A stretch of DNA of 38,512 nucleotides from a virus. The position numbers and the translations under genes were made by a program. Shown one piece after another: positions 19,482 to 26,049 of this stretch. The number at the start of each line of letters is the position of its first letter. The first letter of the stretch is position 1. The notes below the pieces were generated by a model. That model was not told the DNA's origin, ran no database searches, and saw only the letters and a list, made by a program, of their open reading frames with translations. The DNA lies in IMG/VR virus record IMGVR_UViG_3300044546_000258, positions 1-38,512 of that record; one strand, written 5' to 3'.

Positions 19482-19505
19482 TTTCACAAAAACAACCAAT
19501 CACTG

Positions 19506-19551
19506 TAAAAAATATTAACAATTTAACAACAATTAAACAAATAAAAAACAT
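19506..19551 (+). promoter_or_regulatory. G-free, A/C-rich 5' leader of the tail tube gene
   Basis: From 19506 to 19551 the plus strand has no G and is rich in CAA/TAA words (aacaatttaacaacaatt...). It contains no Shine-Dalgarno. Such a sequence cannot form stable hairpins, which would keep the start of this presumably abundant structural gene open to ribosomes. An ACTGTAAA word (19502-19509) sits at its upstream edge. Confidence 0.5.
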
Positions 19552-20886
19552 ATGGCAAGAAATCGTGTAATATACCAAAGTCAAGCTTTATTTATCGCTC
19601 CAAGTTCTACTGGAGTACAAGTAAGCGGAGCAGATAGCGCAGGTACTGGATTCACTGCCTCTCCATTTACTCCAACTGATACAGGTTCACTAGCATCCGG
19701 TATTTCTCTTCTAAAGAAGATGGATCGCATTCAAAATTGTAATTTTAATTTTACAATTAATAGACAAGATATCAATGAATTCGGTAAACTCGCTCGTATC
19801 GATTCTATTGTTATGGAAGCTCCAACAGTTGGACTTGATTTCAGTTATTATGTAACTGATGGCTATAATGAAAGATTAATGGGCTTTAATATTACTGGAG
19901 TTACTGATACAAATATCGTTAATGGCGCACAAGCTATTTCTGGATTACTAGCTGATCTACAAGGTAATAATTATTACATTTTAACTGTAGATGAAGGTGA
20001 AGACGTTGTTGGCGGAACATTGACCCCAAATTCTACTATAGTAGGAATTGGTAATGGATTCGTTAGCGAATATAGTTTTGAAGCTTCTGTTGGAGCTATT
20101 CCAACAGCAAGCGTAACTGTTGAAGCTTTTAACATCAAATCTGATTCAGCCGAAACCATCACAACCGTAACAACCGGAAATGCACCCGCAACATCAGTGG
20201 TTGGCGCAGATATCACCTCAATAACTGGAAACAGTGCAGCAATTAATCTTTTTGCTACTCCAGCTACTAAATTTACTTCTATTGGTTCTGCATATAAACT
20301 TGATTATTCAAGAGCTTTTTCAGGAGCAATTGGTGCTGCCGCTGGTGTTAATTTTACAGGATTCACCACTGGAGTAAGTTCTGTAAGCGCATTGCGTCCT
20401 GGTGATATAGTTCTTTCTCTTGGAAACAGCGTTGGTTTAACAAATCTAGCAGACGCTCATATTCAATCATTTAGTTTTACTCTTCCATTGAGCAGAACAA
20501 TTCTACAAAGACTTGGAAATACATTTGGTTTCGCAAGAGTTGTTAATGTTCCTATTAATATGGATGTAAGTATTAGCGCAATTGTTTCTGAACTAAAAGA
20601 TCAAAATCTTTTTGACGCTTTAACAAGTGGAACTCAAACTCTTTCAATTACATTGAAAAATAGCTCATCAGCAAATAAGATTGTTTATGAAATCAGAGGC
20701 GCACTATTATCTTCTGAAACATATTCTGAAAATCTTGGTGATAATCAAACTGTAGATTTAACATATTCAGTTCAAATCGGCGGTGCAAACGACACAACCG
20801 CTGGATTGTTTATGTCTGGAAGTTATCAAAACGAATTAGACTCTATTACATCAGGCTTCTTCAAGCTTGGCACTGGCAAGATCTAA
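19552..20886 (+). CDS. major tail tube protein
   Basis: 444 residues. The position (after neck and completion genes, with its own leader and a strong terminator directly after) and a beta-rich composition point to the tube protein. Key segments are FTINRQDINEFGKLARID (67-84), EAPTVGLDFSYYVTDG (89-104), GFVSEYSFEASVGAIPTAS (169-187), ADAHIQSFSFTLPLSR (300-315) and NVPINMDVS (332-340). Three of these recur in the same order in the distal 299-residue protein encoded 12 kb away on the other strand. At 444 residues it is larger than simple tube proteins (~150-250), and residues ~195-300 (Thr/Ala/Gly-rich) may be an added surface domain. The ATG follows an A-rich, G-free leader. A general major structural protein is the main alternative. 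Confidence 0.7.
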   Translation: MARNRVIYQSQALFIAPSSTGVQVSGADSAGTGFTASPFTPTDTGSLASGISLLKKMDRIQNCNFNFTINRQDINEFGKLARIDSIVMEAPTVGLDFSYYVTDGYNERLMGFNITGVTDTNIVNGAQAISGLLADLQGNNYYILTVDEGEDVVGGTLTPNSTIVGIGNGFVSEYSFEASVGAIPTASVTVEAFNIKSDSAETITTVTTGNAPATSVVGADITSITGNSAAINLFATPATKFTSIGSAYKLDYSRAFSGAIGAAAGVNFTGFTTGVSSVSALRPGDIVLSLGNSVGLTNLADAHIQSFSFTLPLSRTILQRLGNTFGFARVVNVPINMDVSISAIVSELKDQNLFDALTSGTQTLSITLKNSSSANKIVYEIRGALLSSETYSENLGDNQTVDLTYSVQIGGANDTTAGLFMSGSYQNELDSITSGFFKLGTGKI

Positions 20887-20903
20887 AATAGATAACAATA
20901 AAA

Positions 20904-20935
20904 AACCCCAGTCGAAAGACTGGGGTTCTTTTTTT
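20904..20935. terminator. bidirectional intrinsic terminator
   Basis: A perfect 10-bp stem (20904-20913 with 20918-20927) closes a GAAA tetraloop. Seven T follow on the plus strand (20929-20935). Read on the minus strand the same hairpin is followed by a shorter T run. It lies between the tube gene stop (20886) and the stop of the convergent minus-strand gene (20938), serving both. Confidence 0.9.
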
Positions 20936-20937
20936 AC

Positions 20938-21450
20938 TTATGGATGACCATATCCATACGGATAATAAAAATATCCAGATCCTGTAAATATCGGCGAACC
21001 ATCTTCACCAGCTACTTGCACAGGCGCAGCTTGATAAATATTATAACTAGATACTAATCTTTCCATTTCTTCTCTAGCGTCATTAGCTAATCCACGATAT
21101 GTTTTTGCAAGTTCGTTTTTATTTGTGCGCGTAATCATTGTGTCGCCTTCACGCAAAGTCACAAAATCTACAGAGCTATCTACTCCGCGCAACACTTGGC
21201 GAGTCTTTTTTGTATAAAACTCATACAAGTACATTTGCTTATATATTGATCTTTCTTCTTGTTGAAAAAACCCTGTTGGTTCAAAATTAGAATTTTGTAC
21301 TGAATATTGGCTGTATATTTTTGTATTTAACAAACCAACATTATTAGCAAGCCATCCTGAAATATAATAAAATTGAGCATAGCCGCTATCATACTCAAAT
21401 TCATTCGCGAATATTTCATCAGCTAAATCGTGTACACTATAAGCTACCAT
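20938..21450 (-). CDS. putative helical structural protein (head-tail adaptor-like)
   Basis: 170 residues, predicted mostly helical: MVAYSVHDLADEIFANEF, QFYYISGWLANNVGLLNTKI, MYLYEFYTKKTRQVL, KTYRGLANDAREEMERLV. The C-terminus is Tyr/Gly/Pro-rich (GYFYYPYGYGHP). All-helical proteins of this size near neck genes are often gp6/gp15-type adaptors, which would complete the neck set on the opposite strand, but I do not recognise the family. It lies 9 bases after the kinase gene on the same strand and ends at the shared terminator. The upstream sequence is AGTGTAAGATATATAT before ATG 21450, similar to the AGTGTAAA half of the bipartite element. Confidence 0.5.
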   Translation of the reverse strand: MVAYSVHDLADEIFANEFEYDSGYAQFYYISGWLANNVGLLNTKIYSQYSVQNSNFEPTGFFQQEERSIYKQMYLYEFYTKKTRQVLRGVDSSVDFVTLREGDTMITRTNKNELAKTYRGLANDAREEMERLVSSYNIYQAAPVQVAGEDGSPIFTGSGYFYYPYGYGHP

Positions 21451-21459
21451 ATATATATC

Positions 21460-21915
21460 TTACACTTTTTTATTTAACTTACGAACTAATTCGTTGTATA
21501 TCATTTTAGAATAATAACTGCTATTCTTACTTTGAACTTCGATATCAAACTTTTTGGGCGGCTCAAATACTTTATTAGTATCTTCGTATGTTGATTCGTT
21601 AATGGTATTCATAAATATTAAAAAATCAGGATCAAATTGGTCTCTAGTTTTTTGAAATGGACATACAAAGTCGCAAATGACTATTTCGTTATATTGACCG
21701 TACATGTCGGCCAAATCTTTCATTCTTTTACCTTGACGTTCACGACCAGTTTCACTGAAGTCCCAATCGTTGAATTGTTCACGAACTTTATCTGCATTTA
21801 ACCAATGACATTTATAATGATGGCTTAAAAGATAAGACAAATCTGCCGCTAATGTGGTTTTACCAGATCCCGGCAAACCCATAATTAATACCTTTAAAAA
21901 CGAACCAATTGGCAT
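21460..21915 (-). CDS. APS kinase-like P-loop kinase (adenylylsulfate kinase family)
   Basis: 151 residues. The Walker A motif GLPGSGKT (13-20) is followed by LNADKVREQFNDWDFSETGR (39-58), which matches the APS kinase pattern LDGDNxR...N.DLGFS..DR. Then come RMKDLADM and IVICDFVCPFQKTRDQF (78-94), equivalent to the 'SPxxxxR' segment, and FEPPKKFDIEV near the end. APS kinase converts adenylyl sulfate and ATP into PAPS, the donor for sulfotransferases. The gene is divergent from a sulfotransferase gene, with only 10 bases between the two start codons. It is shorter than cellular CysC (~200 residues). It may act on another nucleotide or sugar-like substrate, because phage members of this family are poorly characterised. 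The ATG has no Shine-Dalgarno. Confidence 0.7.
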   Translation of the reverse strand: MPIGSFLKVLIMGLPGSGKTTLAADLSYLLSHHYKCHWLNADKVREQFNDWDFSETGRERQGKRMKDLADMYGQYNEIVICDFVCPFQKTRDQFDPDFLIFMNTINESTYEDTNKVFEPPKKFDIEVQSKNSSYYSKMIYNELVRKLNKKV

Positions 21916-21925
21916 ATTATATGGT

Positions 21926-22750
21926 ATGGTTGAAAAGATATTTTTTCAATGTTCACTACCTCGGGCAGGTTCGACACTTTTACAAAATGTGCTGGCGCAA
22001 AACCCTGATTTTTACGCCACACCAACTAGTGGATTGATTGAAATCTTCCTTAATGCTAGAAATATTTATTCTACAAATATTGAATTTAAGGCTCAAGACA
22101 TCAATGTAGTTGAACCAGCATTCAAAGCTCTTTGTAAAGAAGGCATGTTTGCATATTTTAACGCCATCACTGATAAGAAATATGTTATTGACAAGAGCAG
22201 AGGTTGGAGCGTTACATACGATTTTCTAAATTGGTATTATCCAGAACCAAAGGTTATTGTTATGGTTCGCGATCTGCGAGCAGTTGTGGCGAGCATGGAA
22301 AAGAAGTGGCGACAATATCAGCACATCGATGCTGGCCTTCAAAACTGGAACGAACTTCGTAATACTACGGTTGATAAGAGAATCGATTACTTTTTAATGC
22401 AAGCGCCGCCACTTGCTGTAAGTATTGATGTATTGTATGATACTATTATGCGTAAATTAAGTAAGAAATGCTTATTTATTAAGTTTGAAAACTTCGCCAG
22501 TAATCCTCAAAGAGAAATGGAACGAGTATATGAGTATCTTGAATTACCATTTTATCAACACGACTTTAATAATGTAGAACAAAAGACTTTTGAAGATGAC
22601 CGTATGCACATTCCTTTTGGCGACCATACAATTCAAAAAGTAATCAAACCAGTACCTAACGACTATATAGATATTCTTGGAAAACAGAACTGCGATAATA
22701 TATATAACAAGTTCTCTTGGTTCTATAAAGCTTTTAGTTACGATTATTAA
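21926..22750 (+). CDS. PAPS-dependent sulfotransferase family protein
   Basis: 274 residues from ATG 21926. The frame is open further upstream to 21854, but that extension would overlap the kinase gene, and family members begin just before the PAPS-binding loop, as here (MVEKIFFQCSLPRAGSTLL). CSLPRAGST (9-17) is the 5'-phosphosulfate loop. VIVMVRDLRAVVASM (110-124) is the 3'-phosphate site, with Arg115 and Ser123 spaced as in the family (R-x7-S). ENFASNPQREMERVYEYLELPF (188-209) is the typical late helix. It would transfer sulfate from PAPS to a sugar or protein hydroxyl. Next to an APS kinase and two glycosyltransferases it suggests glycan sulfation. The acceptor is unknown. Confidence 0.8.
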   Translation: MVEKIFFQCSLPRAGSTLLQNVLAQNPDFYATPTSGLIEIFLNARNIYSTNIEFKAQDINVVEPAFKALCKEGMFAYFNAITDKKYVIDKSRGWSVTYDFLNWYYPEPKVIVMVRDLRAVVASMEKKWRQYQHIDAGLQNWNELRNTTVDKRIDYFLMQAPPLAVSIDVLYDTIMRKLSKKCLFIKFENFASNPQREMERVYEYLELPFYQHDFNNVEQKTFEDDRMHIPFGDHTIQKVIKPVPNDYIDILGKQNCDNIYNKFSWFYKAFSYDY

Positions 22751-22751
22751 T

Positions 22752-22777
22752 TTCTATAGATAAAAAAATAGTGTAAA
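22752..22777 (+). promoter_or_regulatory. bipartite element TTCTATAG-N10-AGTGTAAA, copy 2
   Basis: TTCTATAG (22752-22759) and AGTGTAAA (22770-22777), separated by ten A/T-rich bases, 13 bases before ATG 22791. Both halves and the spacing equal the copy at 17542-17567. It begins one base after the stop of the sulfotransferase gene, so the 93-residue gene and possibly the glycosyltransferases have their own promoter. Confidence 0.5.
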
Positions 22778-22790
22778 ACTAAATACAAAT

Positions 22791-23072
22791 ATGAGCGACC
22801 CAACATTCCCAATTATCAATCTACCAAGTGCTGTAGAAATTCAACAAGCTGCTAATACCAGTCAAATCGAAATCCTTCAAACCACAGACGACCCAATCGG
22901 TAAGACCGTAAAGAGTTTGGTAAAGATATCAACCACTCCTTACGCTCATAACTGGTATACAGTATGGTCTGGAGATACATATGATCAAGCTGGTCAATGG
23001 ACGGACACCCAATTGTCTGCCGCCATCGTTACTCTAGTAATGGCAGAATATCCTCCTGCTTTGACACGATAA
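22791..23072 (+). CDS. small uncharacterised protein in its own transcription unit
   Basis: 93 residues, not recognised. The N-terminal half is polar and Thr/Ile-rich (LPSAVEIQQAANTSQIEILQTTDDP). The C-terminal half has an aromatic patch (NWYTVWSGDTYDQAGQW) and a short helix (QLSAAIVTLVMAEY). There is no signal peptide, membrane segment or Cys pair. A promoter-like bipartite element precedes it and a strong hairpin terminator follows at 23109-23140, so it is effectively monocistronic. That arrangement is usual for abundantly made or separately timed proteins. Virion decoration or a regulator of the neighbouring enzymes are both possible. There is no Shine-Dalgarno, and the leader is A-rich. 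Confidence 0.6.
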   Translation: MSDPTFPIINLPSAVEIQQAANTSQIEILQTTDDPIGKTVKSLVKISTTPYAHNWYTVWSGDTYDQAGQWTDTQLSAAIVTLVMAEYPPALTR

Positions 23073-23108
23073 TAACTGTAGAAAAAAATACCAAAAATAC
23101 ATAAAATA

Positions 23109-23140
23109 CCTCAAGGACATATTGTTCTTGAGGTTTTTTT
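23109..23140 (+). terminator. intrinsic terminator whose stem contains the next gene's ribosome binding site
   Basis: An 11-bp stem (23109-23119 with 23123-23133, one G-T pair) with a 3-base TAT loop is followed by seven T (23134-23140). The next base is the A of ATG 23141. The 3' arm ends GAGG (23130-23133), which at 7 bases from the ATG is also the only candidate Shine-Dalgarno for the glycosyltransferase gene. Read-through messages would therefore hide their own ribosome site in the stem. Confidence 0.8.
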
Positions 23141-23905
23141 ATGGCTGAAAAAAAGAAAGTATTAATCGCGACTCCATCTTACGACGGTAAACTGGATGTT
23201 TATTATATCGACTCACTTCTAAACACTTTATCATTAGCTGAAAAGAATAATGTAGAAGTATATCCATTGTTTATTTGTTACGACTCTCTTATTCAACGTG
23301 CGCGAAATGATTTGTTTAAACTTGCTTATAGTAACGATATTGATAATTTGTTTTTTATTGATGGTGATGTAGGATGGAATCCTCAAGATTTTTACAAGCT
23401 GGTAAAAAGCGACAAAGATATTATCGGCGGATCTTATAGAAAAAAGACTGACAACGAAGAACTTTACGTTGTGAAAGCTCTTGATAAAGATAATTCTAAA
23501 TTAAATTTGAGCGTTGATAAAGACGGCATTCTTGAAGTGGCGGGTTTAGGTTGCGGATTCATGAAAATTTCTCGCAAAGCTATGAACGCTTTATGGGAGA
23601 TTTCCAAACCGTATACCTCAGAAAAAGGTGACACACGAATGGTGTTTGAAGTTGTTTGTGAAGACGGCGATCTTATCAGTGAAGATATTTATATGTGTAA
23701 AAAGTGGCGCAATCTTGGTAATAACATTTATCTCGATACTAACATCACATGTTCGCACACAGGCGCGAAGACGTTCGTAGGAGACGTTGGTAAATGGATC
23801 AACTCTTTTAAAAATCAAAACACTTTCAACCCACAACCAGCAACTGATTTGTCTAAGTATTTTGTAAAGAATAATAATGAAGATGATTTTAAAGTTCTTG
23901 TATGA
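23141..23905 (+). CDS. GT-A fold glycosyltransferase
   Basis: 254 residues. Starts MAEKKKVLIATPSYDG, the usual first strand. ARNDL (54-58) precedes FFIDGDVGW (71-79), where D-G-D (74-76) is the DxD metal and nucleotide-sugar motif. GLGCGFMKISRKAM (136-148) and SEDIYMCKKWRNLG (180-193) are the acceptor-site and catalytic-acid regions common in phage and capsule GT2-type enzymes, and His206 follows in CSHTG. It would transfer a sugar from a nucleotide sugar to an unknown acceptor. Its ribosome site GAGG lies inside the preceding terminator hairpin. The stop overlaps the next start (ATGA, 23902-23905), so both glycosyltransferases are probably coupled. Confidence 0.8.
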   Translation: MAEKKKVLIATPSYDGKLDVYYIDSLLNTLSLAEKNNVEVYPLFICYDSLIQRARNDLFKLAYSNDIDNLFFIDGDVGWNPQDFYKLVKSDKDIIGGSYRKKTDNEELYVVKALDKDNSKLNLSVDKDGILEVAGLGCGFMKISRKAMNALWEISKPYTSEKGDTRMVFEVVCEDGDLISEDIYMCKKWRNLGNNIYLDTNITCSHTGAKTFVGDVGKWINSFKNQNTFNPQPATDLSKYFVKNNNEDDFKVLV

Positions 23906-24864
23906 CGGATATTTACGCAGACGTTATTTTATTTGATAGCATAGGATCTCCATACGATGGAAATACGATGCACAAATGCGGAATGGGTGGCAGCGAGTTT
24001 CAAGCTATTTTACTTCTTGAAGAGTTAGCTGAAGAAGGATATAAAGTTATATGCCTAAACAATTCTAATAAAGAATCTTTTGTAAATGGAGTGTTGTATG
24101 CGCCAAACAATTTGGTTGATAGTTATAAATTTAAGTGTAAGAATTTAATAATCCATAGGTATAGCGAAATTCCTAAAATCGGTCACAAAAAAGCATTCAT
24201 GTGGGCAACCGATTTGAATGGCGTTCATAATCTAAAATTCTATAAGCTATTTGAAGAAAAGAAACTAACTTTAATTACCCTCAGTAATTTTCATAACGAT
24301 TTGTTTCCAAAGTCTTGGGACAAGCATGTAATTTATTTCATGATACCTGATTGGGTGTATGAGTATTCTATACCAGAGAACAAGAAAGATTATATATACG
24401 CCAGTAGTTTAATGAAAGGATATTCATCCACATTACCATTATGGAAATATCTAAAAAATGAAAAACTACTTAGTAAAACTGATATATTGAATGTTTGTTT
24501 ACCGGGATACGACAATCCGACCCAAGACATAAGCGAAAAAGATTATGGAATCAATTATCTTGGAACGTTGAAGTTCAAAGAAGTTATAGAACTGATGGCG
24601 AAATGTCGCGGCATGTTTTATGTCAATACTATGCCTGAGACTTTTGGCATAAGCGTTGTACTAGCCGACATATTAAAGACGACACCGTTTGTTTATGGTA
24701 TAAACGGTCTAGGAAGTTTATCTGAATTAATAAATAATAAAAATCTTACTACCGACATGCAAGAATACATTAATATGTTTAAAACTTATTCAAGCTTAAA
24801 CGAAACGCCGCGAAACTTCCGCCCAAAGATGGTTATTAAATGGTGGAAGAAAGTATTGATTTAA
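23902..24864 (+). CDS. GT-B fold glycosyltransferase (group 1 type)
   Basis: 320 residues. CGMGGSEFQAILLLEELAEEGYKV (26-49) is the N-terminal Gly-rich loop and helix of group 1 enzymes. PETFGISVVLADILKTTPFV (245-264) is the donor-site motif. The classical E-x7-E has its first Glu (246), but the second position is Leu254, so catalysis may be altered. FMWATDLNGVHN (99-110) and ITLSNFHNDLF (125-135) fit the interdomain region. It overlaps the upstream glycosyltransferase by 4 bases. Its TAA shares bases with the stop of the convergent methyltransferase gene (TTAA, 24861-24864), with no terminator between. It probably works in the same glycan pathway as its neighbour. Confidence 0.75.
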   Translation: MTDIYADVILFDSIGSPYDGNTMHKCGMGGSEFQAILLLEELAEEGYKVICLNNSNKESFVNGVLYAPNNLVDSYKFKCKNLIIHRYSEIPKIGHKKAFMWATDLNGVHNLKFYKLFEEKKLTLITLSNFHNDLFPKSWDKHVIYFMIPDWVYEYSIPENKKDYIYASSLMKGYSSTLPLWKYLKNEKLLSKTDILNVCLPGYDNPTQDISEKDYGINYLGTLKFKEVIELMAKCRGMFYVNTMPETFGISVVLADILKTTPFVYGINGLGSLSELINNKNLTTDMQEYINMFKTYSSLNETPRNFRPKMVIKWWKKVLI

Positions 24865-25490
24865 GGTCTAATAAATAATAGACTTTCGGCAATCAATTCG
24901 TTCTTATCGTTCATAACCGTTTCGACTGGCATAATATAATCAAATTTTAGATCAAACATTTTGTTTAATATTTGATCTTTATTGCAGCCGCCTTCATTAT
25001 AATTATTAAAAGACACTTCGGCGATAACAACTTTAGCGTTTTTAAAAGTATTTATACCGCCTTCTATAATATCTAATTCACTACCTTGAGTGTCTATTTT
25101 TATAAGATCGTAAACATCTTTCACACAATCATCTAATCTATAAATCGGCAACTCTTCGATTATTAAATTTTGTTCGTTATATGTTTGCGAGTTTTCTTTG
25201 TATATAGAATTGCCAGAACAAATTGGACTCCATTTTGTTTTATAAAATTTAGTTGTGCCGTTGATTTTACCAAGCAATTTTATTTGATAATCGTAAAGTT
25301 GTTTTTGGTATAACTTTTCGCACTCAGCATTTCCTTCGAATAATAATATGTTTGCGACAGGCCAGATTTGGCGCATAATGTCTGCCGTTTGGCAGACACT
25401 TGCACCGATATCTAATATATTTTTAGGATAAAATCCTTTGTCTCTGAGTAAGAAACAAATTTGAGAATAATAGTCATAAGAATAACCCAT
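24861..25490 (-). CDS. FkbM family SAM-dependent methyltransferase
   Basis: 209 residues. ILDIGAS (25-31) is the SAM-binding motif I and LLFEGN (49-54) the acidic post-motif. LPIYRLDD then DLIKIDTQGSELDIIEGG (128-145) is the FkbM signature (LD...lKIDvqGsE..vl.G), and VIAEVSF follows. FkbM enzymes usually methylate hydroxyls on sugars or polyketides. It is the last gene of the right-hand fibre operon, 20 bases after the chaperone-like gene, and faces the two glycosyltransferases. It may cap or modify the glycan they build. The ATG 25490 has no clear Shine-Dalgarno. Confidence 0.8.
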   Translation of the reverse strand: MGYSYDYYSQICFLLRDKGFYPKNILDIGASVCQTADIMRQIWPVANILLFEGNAECEKLYQKQLYDYQIKLLGKINGTTKFYKTKWSPICSGNSIYKENSQTYNEQNLIIEELPIYRLDDCVKDVYDLIKIDTQGSELDIIEGGINTFKNAKVVIAEVSFNNYNEGGCNKDQILNKMFDLKFDYIMPVETVMNDKNELIAESLLFIRP

Positions 25491-25510
25491 GACTATTATA
25501 TAAAAAAAAC

Positions 25511-26047
25511 TTAACCATTAAAGCTTGGCATTGGAGGAAATGGAGGAATACTTATATTTGGAGCGGATGTCGGAATGGTGGGCCACACCGCTTGAGTAAC
25601 ATCTGGGATATCTAACATTGTACGCAATTGTTGTCTGAAGTTTTTAAAATCAAGTTTTGCGGCATCAGATATCGGCGAATCAGGCAATTGAGTGAAATCA
25701 GTGATAACTAAATACTGATCGCGAATCATTCTTATGCTAGTCTCTATTCTGTTTTTTCTTATCTCTTCTTCGGACGGAGTCACATTGACTACAGTAAAAG
25801 ATTCATGACAAGTTTTATTCTCAATGTTTAAAGAATAAGATGTTTCGATTTTTTGTTGTATATTAATCGTTGGAAGCGGATCGCTGTTTACAACCCAGAA
25901 CCCTTCGTCGTTTCCAGACCATGATAAATCAGCCAATTGCTCATCAGATAGTGCAAATAAATTAGATATATTTTTGTAATTGTTTGGTAACGCCGCTGGC
26001 GAAGAAACTATTCGATTATTTACTACTAAAACGTAATTTTTATCCAT
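25511..26047 (-). CDS. tail fibre assembly chaperone-like protein (Phage_tail_APC type)
   Basis: 178 residues. Residues ~96-156 contain RKNRIETSIRMIRDQYLVIT, then DFTQLPDSPISDAAKLDFKNF and RQQLRTMLDI...AVWPTIP. This matches the family pattern R..RN.lL..tDWTQlpD.p......w..YRQ.LRdip....p.wP of phage tail fibre assembly chaperones. The N-terminal half (MDKNYVLVVNNRIVSSPAALP) forms a small beta domain. The C-terminus is Pro-rich (ISIPPFPPMPSFNG). The genes around it encode the giant fibre and Kelch-like protein, so it probably helps fold or attach them. It lies two bases downstream of the 200-residue gene. Confidence 0.65.
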   Translation of the reverse strand: MDKNYVLVVNNRIVSSPAALPNNYKNISNLFALSDEQLADLSWSGNDEGFWVVNSDPLPTINIQQKIETSYSLNIENKTCHESFTVVNVTPSEEEIRKNRIETSIRMIRDQYLVITDFTQLPDSPISDAAKLDFKNFRQQLRTMLDIPDVTQAVWPTIPTSAPNISIPPFPPMPSFNG

Positions 26048-26049
26048 AA

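Noticed and set aside
21854-21925. Longer N-terminus for the sulfotransferase
   Set aside because: It would overlap the kinase gene and add residues before the PAPS loop that lack any family match; ATG 21926 fits better.
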